Shown piece after piece: positions 7,634 through 13,511 of a DNA stretch of 14,865 nt (its first letter is position 1; the number at the start of each line of letters is the position of its first letter). A program made the position numbers and the translations under genes. Under the pieces are notes generated by a model. It was given only the letters and a program-made list of their open reading frames with translations, did no database searches and was not told the DNA's origin. The DNA is from Sulfuriflexus sp032250955 (GTDB taxonomy: Bacteria; Pseudomonadota; Gammaproteobacteria; AKS1), in NCBI RefSeq assembly GCF_032250955.1, contig NZ_JAVVES010000062.1, positions 1-14,865 on the forward strand, read 5' to 3'.

Positions 7634-8017
7634 ATGCGACTTTTACATACCATGCTCCGCGTCGGTGACCTGCAGGGCTCCATAGACTTTTATACACAGA
7701 TTCTCGGCATGGAGCTGTTGCGCCAGAAAGACTACCCGGAGGGCAGGTTCACCCTGGCGTTTGTCGGCTATGGCGATGAAAAGGACAATACCGTTATCGA
7801 ACTGACGCATAACTGGGATACAGACAGTTATGACATGGGTACGGGCTTCGGCCATCTTGCGATCGAGGTCGATGATGTCTACCAGGCCACTGATACGATT
7901 CGCCAGCGCGGCGGCAGGATTCTGCGTGATGCCGGACCGATGAATGCTGGCACCACTATCATTGCCTTTGTCGAAGACCCGGATGGTTACCAGGTTGAGC
8001 TGATTGGTAAAAAGTGA
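7634..8017 (+). CDS. gloA: Lactoylglutathione lyase (glyoxalase I)
   Basis: Glyoxalase I converts the hemithioacetal of methylglyoxal and glutathione to S-lactoylglutathione, the first step of methylglyoxal detoxification in the cytoplasm. The 127-residue protein aligns with E. coli GloA from the first residue (MRLLHTMLRVGDL). The four metal ligands are at identical positions: H5, E56 (in VIELTHNW), H74 (in GFGHLAIEVDD) and E122 (in GYQVELIGKK). The short length and lack of the insertions seen in Zn-dependent eukaryotic enzymes suggest the Ni-activated bacterial class. It starts 18 bases after yadH, with GGAAGAA before the ATG, and so is probably in the rlmL-yadGH operon. It ends where E. coli GloA has an extra short tail. 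No glyoxalase II gene is in the window. Confidence 0.96.
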   Translation: MRLLHTMLRVGDLQGSIDFYTQILGMELLRQKDYPEGRFTLAFVGYGDEKDNTVIELTHNWDTDSYDMGTGFGHLAIEVDDVYQATDTIRQRGGRILRDAGPMNAGTTIIAFVEDPDGYQVELIGKK

Positions 8018-8028
8018 TTCCCTGTCCC

Positions 8029-8121
8029 ATGGCCGTATTCAAGCCCGAAGATTATCGTAGATTAACCGGTGCCCGTGCCTGTATGGCCGGGCATAACCAG
8101 ACCAAGAGAGAAAGCATATGA
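8029..8121 (+). CDS. Possible 30-codon leader ORF before frmA
   Basis: A short open frame starts at ATG 8029 and ends with a TGA (8119-8121) that overlaps the frmA start codon as ATGA (8118-8121). The predicted 30-residue peptide begins MAVFKPEDYRRLTGARACM and is basic. The leader hairpin at 8070-8093 lies inside it. The overlap would allow translational coupling. Against it: there is no clear ribosome binding site before 8029, it contains two AGA codons, and I recognise no relative. It may be chance. Confidence 0.2.
   Translation: MAVFKPEDYRRLTGARACMAGHNQTKRESI
8070..8093 (+). promoter_or_regulatory. Hairpin in the frmA leader
   Basis: TGCCCG (8070-8075) pairs with CGGGCA (8088-8093). After a one-base bulge (T8076), GCC (8077-8079) pairs with GGC (8085-8087) around the loop TGTAT. 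That gives nine base pairs, 25 bases before the frmA start. No T-run follows (the next bases are TAACCAG), so it is not an intrinsic terminator. It might be an attenuation or mRNA-stability element. No convincing sigma-70 promoter is visible in 8018-8117, so frmA may be read from the operon upstream. Confidence 0.45.
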
Positions 8122-9227
8122 AAGCCAGAGCCGCTGTTGCATGGGAAGCGAAGAAGCCTCTCGAGATTGAAGAGGTTGACGTCATGCCCCCCCGGGAGGG
8201 CGAGGTACTGCTGAAAGTTATTGCCTCGGGGGTCTGTCATACCGATGCCTTTACGCTTTCCGGTGACGACCCGGAAGGTTCTTTCCCCTGCATTCTCGGT
8301 CATGAAGGTGGCTGTGAAGTGGTCGAGCTTGGGCCGGGGGTAAAAGACCTGCAAGTGGGTGACCATGTTATCCCCTTATACATTCCCGAGTGCGGGGAGT
8401 GTGAATACTGCAAATCACCAAAGACCAACCTTTGCCAGTCAATAGCATCAACCGTGTGGACCGGTTATATGCCGGATGGCACCCGGCGCTTTTCTAAAAA
8501 CGGCGAGGATATTTTTCATTACATGGGCTGTTCGACTTTCTCCGAATATACCGTGGTGCCGGAAATCGCGTTGGCAAAGATCAACAAGGCCGCCCCGCTT
8601 GACAAGGTCTGTCTGCTTGGCTGTGGTGTTACCACGGGAATCGGCGCGGTGTTGAACACGGCCCGGGTCGAGGTAGGTTCAACAGTCGCGGTATTCGGCC
8701 TCGGTGGTATCGGCCTGTCCTGCGTACAGGGTGCGGTCATGGCGGGTGCCGGGCGCATTATCGGCATCGACATAAATCCGGACAAGTTTGCGTTTGCAAA
8801 ACAACTGGGTGCGACCGACTTTGTTAACCCGGGTGAGATCGACGGTTCATTTGTAGAATATATGCAAGACACCTTTAACGGTGGCCCGGATTATTCATTT
8901 GAATGTATTGGCAATGTGCATGTCATGCGCGACGCACTCGAATGCACGCATATGGGCTGGGGTGTGTCTACGGTTATCGGGGTTGCCGGCGGCGGGCAGA
9001 CTATCCAGACCCGGCCGTTCAACCTCGTGGTAGGGCGTACCTGGAAAGGTACTGCCTTCGGTGGCGTCAAGGGGCGGACAGAATTACCGGGTTATGTTGA
9101 GCGCTACATGGCCGGTGAGATTGAACTGGATAGCCTGGTGACGCACACCATGCCACTGGACGATATCAACCGGGCCTTTGACCTGATGCATAGTGGCGAA
9201 AGCATCCGCTCGGTGATTATTTTTTAA
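8118..9227 (+). CDS. frmA: S-(hydroxymethyl)glutathione dehydrogenase (class III ADH)
   Basis: Oxidises S-hydroxymethylglutathione, formed from formaldehyde and glutathione, to S-formylglutathione with NAD. Class III enzymes also reduce S-nitrosoglutathione. The 369-residue zinc-dependent medium-chain dehydrogenase has catalytic zinc ligands C40 (GVCHTDAF), H62 (LGHEGG) and C169 (LLGCGVTTGIG), structural zinc cysteines C92, C95, C98 and C106, and the nucleotide-binding GLGGIG (194-199) with D218 selecting NAD. GVCHTDAFTLSGDDPEG and the ending FDLMHSGESIRSVI are class III hallmarks. AGAGAG precedes the ATG. The next gene, the hydrolase acting on its product, starts 11 bases downstream. There is no frmR repressor gene next to it, unlike E. 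coli, so formaldehyde regulation, if any, uses another mechanism. Confidence 0.97.
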   Translation: MKARAAVAWEAKKPLEIEEVDVMPPREGEVLLKVIASGVCHTDAFTLSGDDPEGSFPCILGHEGGCEVVELGPGVKDLQVGDHVIPLYIPECGECEYCKSPKTNLCQSIASTVWTGYMPDGTRRFSKNGEDIFHYMGCSTFSEYTVVPEIALAKINKAAPLDKVCLLGCGVTTGIGAVLNTARVEVGSTVAVFGLGGIGLSCVQGAVMAGAGRIIGIDINPDKFAFAKQLGATDFVNPGEIDGSFVEYMQDTFNGGPDYSFECIGNVHVMRDALECTHMGWGVSTVIGVAGGGQTIQTRPFNLVVGRTWKGTAFGGVKGRTELPGYVERYMAGEIELDSLVTHTMPLDDINRAFDLMHSGESIRSVIIF

Positions 9228-9238
9228 GGCAGGCTGTC

Positions 9239-10087
9239 ATGACCATGCAGTGCATTGAAAGCATCAAGGAATTTGGTGGTTACCTGAATCGATACAGGCA
9301 CGACTCGGCGGCTTGCCACTGTGAAATGACCTTTTCGGTATATTTGCCCCCGCAGGCAGAAACCGGCAGGGTGCCCGCCCTGTACTGGTTATCCGGCCTG
9401 ACCTGCACGGATGAGAATGCGCGGGTCAAGGCCGGTGCCCAACGCTACGCCGCCGAACACGGGATCGCCCTGGTTTTTCCGGACACCAGTCCGCGCGGCG
9501 ACGACGTTGCCGGTGTAGCCGAGCGTTACGATCTTGGTAAAGGTGCCGGCTTCTATGTGAACGCAACGCAGCCCCCCTGGGCCACGCATTACCAGATGTA
9601 TACGTATGTCAGCGAGGAACTTCCCGCCCTGCTTGAAGCGAATCTGCCCCTGCTTCCGGGGGTTAAGTCTGTCTCCGGTCACTCCATGGGCGGGCACGGT
9701 GCCTTGATTTGCGCACTCAAAGACCCGGCTGGCTACAAATCTGTTTCCGCCTTTGCGCCAATTTGTCACCCCATGGAGAGTAGCTGGGGACAGGGCTGTT
9801 TTACTGCCTACCTCGGTGACGATACGCAGGCGTGGCAGGCCTATGATGCCACCTTCCTTGTGGAAGCGGGTGCAAGGGTTGCGGATATCCTCATCGACCA
9901 GGGCACGGAGGATGAGTTCTATGCCGGGAAACAACTGTTACCGGAAACCTTTCAGGCGGCGTGTGCCAGAGCCGGTCAGGCGGTAACGCTACGCATGCAG
10001 GATGGTTATGATCATAGCTATCATTTCATCGCCACATTTATCGGTGAACACATCGCTTATCATGCCAGGGCGTTAAAGGGTTCTTAA
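9239..10087 (+). CDS. fghA: S-formylglutathione hydrolase
   Basis: Hydrolyses S-formylglutathione to formate and glutathione, the last step of glutathione-dependent formaldehyde removal. A 282-residue alpha/beta hydrolase of the esterase D family, cytosolic. The nucleophile is S149 in VSGHSMGGHGAL. The other triad members are probably D225 (in DQGTEDEFY) and H259 (in YDHSYHFI). WLSGLTCTDEN (50-60), carrying the conserved family segment near the oxyanion hole, and PDTSPRGDDV are also present. The spacing of 11 bases to frmA shows one transcript. ATG 9239 is used; a second ATG two codons later is possible. The stop TAA shares bases with the stop of the convergent neighbour in a TTAA at 10084-10087, and I see no terminator between them. 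Confidence 0.96.
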   Translation: MTMQCIESIKEFGGYLNRYRHDSAACHCEMTFSVYLPPQAETGRVPALYWLSGLTCTDENARVKAGAQRYAAEHGIALVFPDTSPRGDDVAGVAERYDLGKGAGFYVNATQPPWATHYQMYTYVSEELPALLEANLPLLPGVKSVSGHSMGGHGALICALKDPAGYKSVSAFAPICHPMESSWGQGCFTAYLGDDTQAWQAYDATFLVEAGARVADILIDQGTEDEFYAGKQLLPETFQAACARAGQAVTLRMQDGYDHSYHFIATFIGEHIAYHARALKGS

Positions 10088-10524
10088 GGAAAACGTGCGA
10101 CGAGGACCGGCGCCTGTTCAACGTGCAGGGTGAGGGTGTCTGATTTGAGTTGGTTCATGTCGGCCTGCAGGCTTTCGAGTTTCTCATTTGCGGCACTGAG
10201 CCTTGCCTGGCGTACAGCAAGGTAGATGAGGCCGCCTGGCATGATGGCGGCGACGACACCGGTTTGGGCGGTGATCCCGTTTTCTTCTATAAACTCTTCG
10301 ATAATATGACTGCGAATGCTGATTAGTTGTTTGTTTTCAACAAGCGCATTGTTCAGTTCTTGCTGTGAGATTCGTGGTTCGGCAGTGAACAGACCATCAG
10401 CATTTTCTACTGTGTGTAACTCGAATAGCCCCTTGTGTTCGGCAGCTTGTGCAGATGTGCCAAAGGCCCAGAGAAAGCTCATCAGAAGTATGTGAAATAG
10501 TGCATGTGTTTTATGGGAACTCAT
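10084..10524 (-). CDS. Small exported protein of unknown function
   Basis: I do not recognise this 146-residue protein. A signal peptide is clear: a short basic start (MSSHKTH), hydrophobic core ALFHILLMSFLWAFG, and an AQA cleavage site at 25-27, so it should enter the periplasm. The mature part has a polar region with an acidic helix (IIEEFIEENG, about 74-83), a second hydrophobic glycine-containing segment at 85-105 (TAQTGVVAAIMPGGLIYLAV), then a likely coiled coil at 106-130 (ANEKLESLQADMNQLKSD). The second hydrophobic stretch could anchor it in a membrane. A GTG two codons upstream (10530) is an alternative start; ATG 10524 gives the cleaner signal peptide. No strong ribosome binding site is visible. 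Its stop overlaps that of fghA on the other strand. Confidence 0.7.
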   Translation of the reverse strand: MSSHKTHALFHILLMSFLWAFGTSAQAAEHKGLFELHTVENADGLFTAEPRISQQELNNALVENKQLISIRSHIIEEFIEENGITAQTGVVAAIMPGGLIYLAVRQARLSAANEKLESLQADMNQLKSDTLTLHVEQAPVLVARFP

Positions 10525-10627
10525 ACACACAAGTATTGCCGACTATGTCGAAATTGTTAGTCGTTGAAGTACCTGGATTTCAGAACTGCGGACCGGGTCA
10601 CACTTTATTCACTGCATGGCTGTGTAT

Positions 10628-10957
10628 TCAGTCCTCGAGTGCCGAGAGCAGAGAGGTGTCAGGATAGATCCCTTGTAGAACTTGTTGGCAATCGCGGGCA
10701 GCGACGTTGATGAGCTGTCGCTTGCTGGCCGGGCTGAGGCGCTTGAGGGCGTGTTCACGCTTACAGGCGCAGGCGCGCGAATCACTCGATTCAAAATAGA
10801 CCAGGCGAACGGGCCGGCGTGCACGCGTATAACGAGCGCCACGAGGCCGGCTATTATGCTCGTCCACGCGGCGTAACAGGTCGGTGGTGACGCCTGTATA
10901 CAGGCTGCGGTCGGCGCACTGCACGATATAGACATACCAACTGGATGATTCATTCAT
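10628..10957 (-). CDS. GIY-YIG domain protein (YhbQ/UPF0213 type)
   Basis: A small 109-residue single-domain GIY-YIG nuclease-fold protein. The two tyrosine motifs are YVYIV (8-12) and YTG (20-22), followed by TTDLLRRVDEHN with R29, and E68 in KREHALKRL, at the positions of the catalytic Arg and Glu of the fold. It resembles the widespread YhbQ/UPF0213 family, whose role is thought to involve nucleic acid processing or repair but is not settled. The C-terminal 25 residues after the domain show no motif I know. It starts 11 bases after the stop of the HD-GYP gene, so the two are likely co-transcribed. No strong ribosome binding site is visible. Confidence 0.9.
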   Translation of the reverse strand: MNESSSWYVYIVQCADRSLYTGVTTDLLRRVDEHNSRPRGARYTRARRPVRLVYFESSDSRACACKREHALKRLSPASKRQLINVAARDCQQVLQGIYPDTSLLSALED

Positions 10958-10968
10958 GGACGGGTGAA

Positions 10969-12603
10969 TTAACGCGGTGAAGGATTGGCTGCAAAAGCCT
11001 GTTCCGGAGAGTCAGTATCCTGCTGCGAAGCTTCGAGAAAATCTTTGGCATAGCGGGTAAATACCTTCTGCTCAACAAAAACATCAAACAGGTCCGGATC
11101 GATGTGTTGGTCTTCTTTCATGCGCTCGAGGATGCCCAGGGCCTGTGCAACAGGCATCGCCTTTTTGTAGGGCCGGTCGGCGGCCGTCAGGGCCTCGAAA
11201 ATATCCGCGATCCCCATAATACGTGCCTGCACCGACATGTCCTCGCGGCTCAGGCCACGCGGGTAGCCACGGCCATCCATGGTCTCGTGATGCCCACCGG
11301 CGATCTCCGGCACATTACGCAGGTGGGCCGGGAAGGGCAGTTTCTCCAGCATATTGATGGTGGCAACAATGTGGTGATTTATGATGTTGCGCTCTTCAGG
11401 AGTGAGGGTGCCTTTCTGAATGGTCAGGTTATAGAGCTCTTCCTCAGTGAGCAGGGGTTGCCGCTGGCCATGGTTATCCCGGTATTCGCGCCGGGCAATC
11501 TGCCTGACACGCTGCTGGTCTTCTTCGCGCATAAACTCGCTGCCGATATTACATTTTCCCAGGAACGTCAGTTCCTCGTCCAGTTCGGCCAGCAGGGTGG
11601 CGTGTTGTTGTTTCAGTTCATCGGCCTGTTGTGCATCATTGCACTCGGCGAGTTGCTTTAACAAAGTGATTTCGGCATCCCGCTTAATGATGGTGATGCG
11701 GTCTTCAACGAGCTGAATGCGATCAAAGATGGTTTCCAGCTTGGTGGCCTTGTCAACGACGTGCACGGGTGTCGTAATCTTGCCGCAATCGTGCATGAGG
11801 GCGGCGATCTTCAGTTCATACATTTCCTCTTCACTGAAGCGCAGATCCGCAAACGGTCCCTGCCCGGTATTATGCACGGCCTCGGCAAGCAGCATGGCGA
11901 TCTCGGGTACCCGGCGGCAATGCCCGCCCGTATACGGGGATTTTTCATCGATGGCCGTGGCGATGACCTCGATAAAACGTTCCAGCAGGATACGCAGGTC
12001 CCGCAGCAGGTACTGGTTGCTCAAGGCCACGGCAGCCTGTGAGGCGAGGGACTCGGTCAGGTGCTGATCCTCGGCCGAGAACTCACGGGTGTCGCCGCTC
12101 TTCGGCTCAGTGGCATTGATAAGTTGCAGCACACCGATGATACGGTTTTCATGGTTTTTCATCGGTACCGTCAGAAACGACCGCGAATGGTAGCCCATCT
12201 TCTTATCGTATCGCCTGGTGCCAGAGAAATCGAAGCCCTCGGCCTTGTAGGCATCCTGGATATTGATGGTCTGGCCGGTCAGCGCGGCATGGGCCGCGAC
12301 GGTTTGGCTATTCGCCTGGCCGGTATCGTCATAGAGCGGGACGGGCGCGAGCTGAATGCTTTGCCCGGTGCTCCCCCCCAGCGCGATGTTCAGTGAAGTA
12401 TTGCGCAGGATCTCGAAACTGAGCTGGTCTTCATCATTGAGCAGGTAGAGGGTACCGGCATCGGCGGCGGTGAGATCCTGGGCCTCGATAAGAATCTTTT
12501 CCAGTAGTCGCGCCTTGTCCTTTTCGACCGACAGGGCAATGCCGATATCGATCAGTTTTTCCGTGCGCGAGATGGTGTTCGTTGCTGTGGCTGATTCGGG
12601 CAT
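10969..12603 (-). CDS. GAF domain / HD-GYP phosphodiesterase-like protein
   Basis: A 544-residue cytosolic signalling protein. The N-terminal GAF sensor (about 28-196) contains DAGTLYLLND, the SFLTVPMKN stretch and IGVLQLINAT. A linker helix (198-220) leads to an HD-GYP domain (about 213-520) with HD at 271-272 in ALMHDCGKI, H410-H411, H438-H439 in GGHHETMDGRGYPRGL (GYP at 446-448) and D467 in GIADIFEALTAADRPYK. Active HD-GYP proteins hydrolyse c-di-GMP; the metal-binding and GYP residues are all present, so activity is likely. The unusual part is an insertion of about 110 residues (285-398), largely charged and helical, between HDCGK and the LTPEE helix, where ordinary HD-GYP domains have a short loop. 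The protein has no receiver domain or membrane segment. ATG 12603 has no strong ribosome binding site. A promoter and a palindrome lie upstream. Confidence 0.92.
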   Translation of the reverse strand: MPESATATNTISRTEKLIDIGIALSVEKDKARLLEKILIEAQDLTAADAGTLYLLNDEDQLSFEILRNTSLNIALGGSTGQSIQLAPVPLYDDTGQANSQTVAAHAALTGQTINIQDAYKAEGFDFSGTRRYDKKMGYHSRSFLTVPMKNHENRIIGVLQLINATEPKSGDTREFSAEDQHLTESLASQAAVALSNQYLLRDLRILLERFIEVIATAIDEKSPYTGGHCRRVPEIAMLLAEAVHNTGQGPFADLRFSEEEMYELKIAALMHDCGKITTPVHVVDKATKLETIFDRIQLVEDRITIIKRDAEITLLKQLAECNDAQQADELKQQHATLLAELDEELTFLGKCNIGSEFMREEDQQRVRQIARREYRDNHGQRQPLLTEEELYNLTIQKGTLTPEERNIINHHIVATINMLEKLPFPAHLRNVPEIAGGHHETMDGRGYPRGLSREDMSVQARIMGIADIFEALTAADRPYKKAMPVAQALGILERMKEDQHIDPDLFDVFVEQKVFTRYAKDFLEASQQDTDSPEQAFAANPSPR

Positions 12604-12635
12604 AGGCTGAGTGGCTGGCGGTTACCCTGTTTCCC

Positions 12636-12655
12636 AATTGGCCCCACGGCCAATT
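12636..12655 (-). repeat. Perfect 8-bp inverted repeat in the HD-GYP leader
   Basis: AATTGGCC (12636-12643) and GGCCAATT (12648-12655) flank a four-base spacer. The repeat lies between the predicted promoter and the ATG at 12603, starting a few bases after the predicted transcript start. It could fold as a tight hairpin at the mRNA 5' end or be the operator of a dimeric regulator. No T-run follows in the direction of transcription, so it is not a terminator. Confidence 0.7.
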
Positions 12656-12665
12656 TAACGCTTAA

Positions 12666-12694
12666 ACTATAGGAGAAAAGACAGAGGTCGTCTA
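12666..12694 (-). promoter_or_regulatory. Sigma-70-type promoter of the HD-GYP gene
   Basis: Read on the minus strand: -35 TAGACG (12694-12689, 4 of 6), a 17-base spacer, then -10 TATAGT (12671-12666, 5 of 6). The predicted start is near 12659, leaving a leader of about 55 bases that holds the inverted repeat. Confidence 0.55.
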
Positions 12695-12716
12695 TACGCC
12701 AATGGTTGTAGGAAAA

Positions 12717-12800
12717 TCAGGACCGACCAGGCCGGGCAACGAGTTTCTCTTCGATGTCGTTCCCGGGTGCGAATTCATCAGCATCCATGTTGGTATTCAT
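12717..12800 (-). CDS. Possible 27-residue ORF directly after ychJ
   Basis: An ATG at 12800 begins a 27-codon frame 6 bases after the ychJ stop and in the same reading frame; it ends at TGA 12717-12719. The peptide is acidic at first (MNTNMDADEFAPGNDIEEKL) with ordinary codon choice. There is no ribosome binding site beyond GCAAG, and I recognise no homologue. It could be a small coupled gene, the remnant of a longer YchJ tail, or chance. Confidence 0.2.
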   Translation of the reverse strand: MNTNMDADEFAPGNDIEEKLVARPGRS

Positions 12801-12806
12801 CTTGCG

Positions 12807-13307
12807 TTATTTGTTGGCACAGCATTTTTTGTACTTCTTGCCACTGCCACAGGGGCAGGGGTCATTGCGGCCAACCTTTTCAGATTTTACCGGTTCCCCC
12901 TTGACCTGTTTGCCATCGACATAAAACCACTGACCATCCTCGAATACAAAGTCACTGATCTCGCGCATCTGGCCACGGTGCTTGTCATTGACAATGTAGT
13001 GGGCGATGAACTCGACCGTGCCGCTACTATCACCCTGTTGGCCCGCCGAGGTGTTCAGCACCTCGAGTCTGGTCCAGACCAGGCCATCATTATCGGCCTC
13101 GAATTTACGTGGCCGGGTCGAGGTGTGCCAGCTTTTGGAAAGATAGGCAAAATCGTCGCTTGCATAGGCACAAAAGCGGGACCGCATCAGGGCTTCCGCA
13201 CTATTGGCATTGGCCACACCGGCGAGCAGGGCGCCGCAACAGTCTTCGTGTTTCTTGCCGCTACCGCATGGGCAGGGGGCCTGGGGATCAATGTTTTCAG
13301 TTGTCAT
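12807..13307 (-). CDS. ychJ: YchJ family protein with two SEC-C motifs
   Basis: A 166-residue protein of the YchJ (UPF0225) family. It carries a zinc-binding SEC-C-type motif at each end: C12, C14, C23, C24 (CPCGSGKKHEDCC) and C151, C153, C162, C163 (CPCGSGKKYKKCC), the latter following GRNDP as in SecA tails. Between them lies the NTF2-like core with the family signature ALMRSRFCAYASDDFAYLSKSWH (39-61), and FEDGQWFYVDG near 122-132. The E. coli protein is 152 residues with the same two ends. The function is not settled; SEC-C motifs bind zinc and, in SecA, contact SecB and ribosomes. It is divergent from the ammonium transporter. A TATAAT box at 13316-13321 is so close to the ATG that the mRNA may be almost leaderless. 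Confidence 0.94.
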   Translation of the reverse strand: MTTENIDPQAPCPCGSGKKHEDCCGALLAGVANANSAEALMRSRFCAYASDDFAYLSKSWHTSTRPRKFEADNDGLVWTRLEVLNTSAGQQGDSSGTVEFIAHYIVNDKHRGQMREISDFVFEDGQWFYVDGKQVKGEPVKSEKVGRNDPCPCGSGKKYKKCCANK

Positions 13308-13315
13308 GGGCGTGC

Positions 13316-13321
13316 ATTATA
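13316..13321 (-). promoter_or_regulatory. -10 box of ychJ, close to the start codon
   Basis: A perfect TATAAT on the minus strand ends 8 bases before the ychJ ATG (13307). A transcript starting about 7 bases after the box would have only 2-3 leader bases, and no Shine-Dalgarno is present. The hexamer 17 bases upstream (CCGGAT) is not a good -35, so the call is tentative. Confidence 0.4.
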
Positions 13322-13345
13322 CATTCTCGGCAAAAAAAATCCGGA

Positions 13346-13362
13346 TGTTCTAAAACGGTGCA
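13346..13362 (+). promoter_or_regulatory. NtrC-like binding site A upstream of amt
   Basis: TGTTCTAAAACGGTGCA against the NtrC pattern TGCAC-N7-GTGCA: right half perfect, left half 3 of 5. Its centre is about -130 from the predicted start at 13484 and 31 bp (three helical turns) from site B, as in the glnA enhancer. Confidence 0.45.
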
Positions 13363-13376
13363 TTTGCCCGCACTTG

Positions 13377-13393
13377 TGCACTATTACGGTTCA
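13377..13393 (+). promoter_or_regulatory. NtrC-like binding site B upstream of amt
   Basis: TGCACTATTACGGTTCA matches TGCAC-N7-GTGCA with one mismatch (GTTCA). It resembles the second E. coli glnA site in its TGCACTAT start and GGT core. Its centre is about -99 from the predicted start. Confidence 0.6.
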
Positions 13394-13410
13394 TGCGCCG
13401 AAGTAGTGCA
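13394..13410 (+). promoter_or_regulatory. NtrC-like binding site C upstream of amt
   Basis: TGCGCCGAAGTAGTGCA matches TGCAC-N7-GTGCA with one mismatch (G for A). It abuts site B, 17 bp centre to centre, so B and C would not lie on the same face of the helix in the way A and B do. Confidence 0.5.
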
Positions 13411-13457
13411 GGGCATGAATCAAAGTAGTTCATTGAAATAATAGTAATAATCACAGC

Positions 13458-13472
13458 GGGTACAATTCTTGC
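13458..13472 (+). promoter_or_regulatory. Sigma-54 promoter (-24/-12) of the ammonium transporter gene
   Basis: GGGTAC (13458-13463), five bases, then TTGC (13469-13472), against the consensus TGGCAC-N5-TTGC. The invariant GG (13459-13460) and GC (13471-13472) are spaced by exactly 10 bases, and the only differences are G for T and T for C in the -24 box. The start is predicted near 13484, 28 bases before ATG 13512. With the NtrC-like sites upstream this is the expected layout for a nitrogen-regulated amt gene. Confidence 0.7.
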
Positions 13473-13511
13473 AGTATGCCAGCAAAAAATCTGTTGGTAA
13501 TGGAGTTCAAA

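Noticed and set aside
8070..8093. frmA leader hairpin as an intrinsic terminator for gloA
   Set aside because: No T-run follows the stem.
12702..13406. Long plus-strand open frame (234 codons) opposite ychJ
   Set aside because: It lies antisense to ychJ, whose SEC-C motifs prove the minus-strand reading; the translation resembles nothing and the openness follows from GC-rich codon bias.
13433..13466. Sigma-70 reading of the amt upstream region: TTGAAA with TACAAT
   Set aside because: The spacer is 22 bases, far too long, and TACAAT overlaps the better-fitting sigma-54 element.
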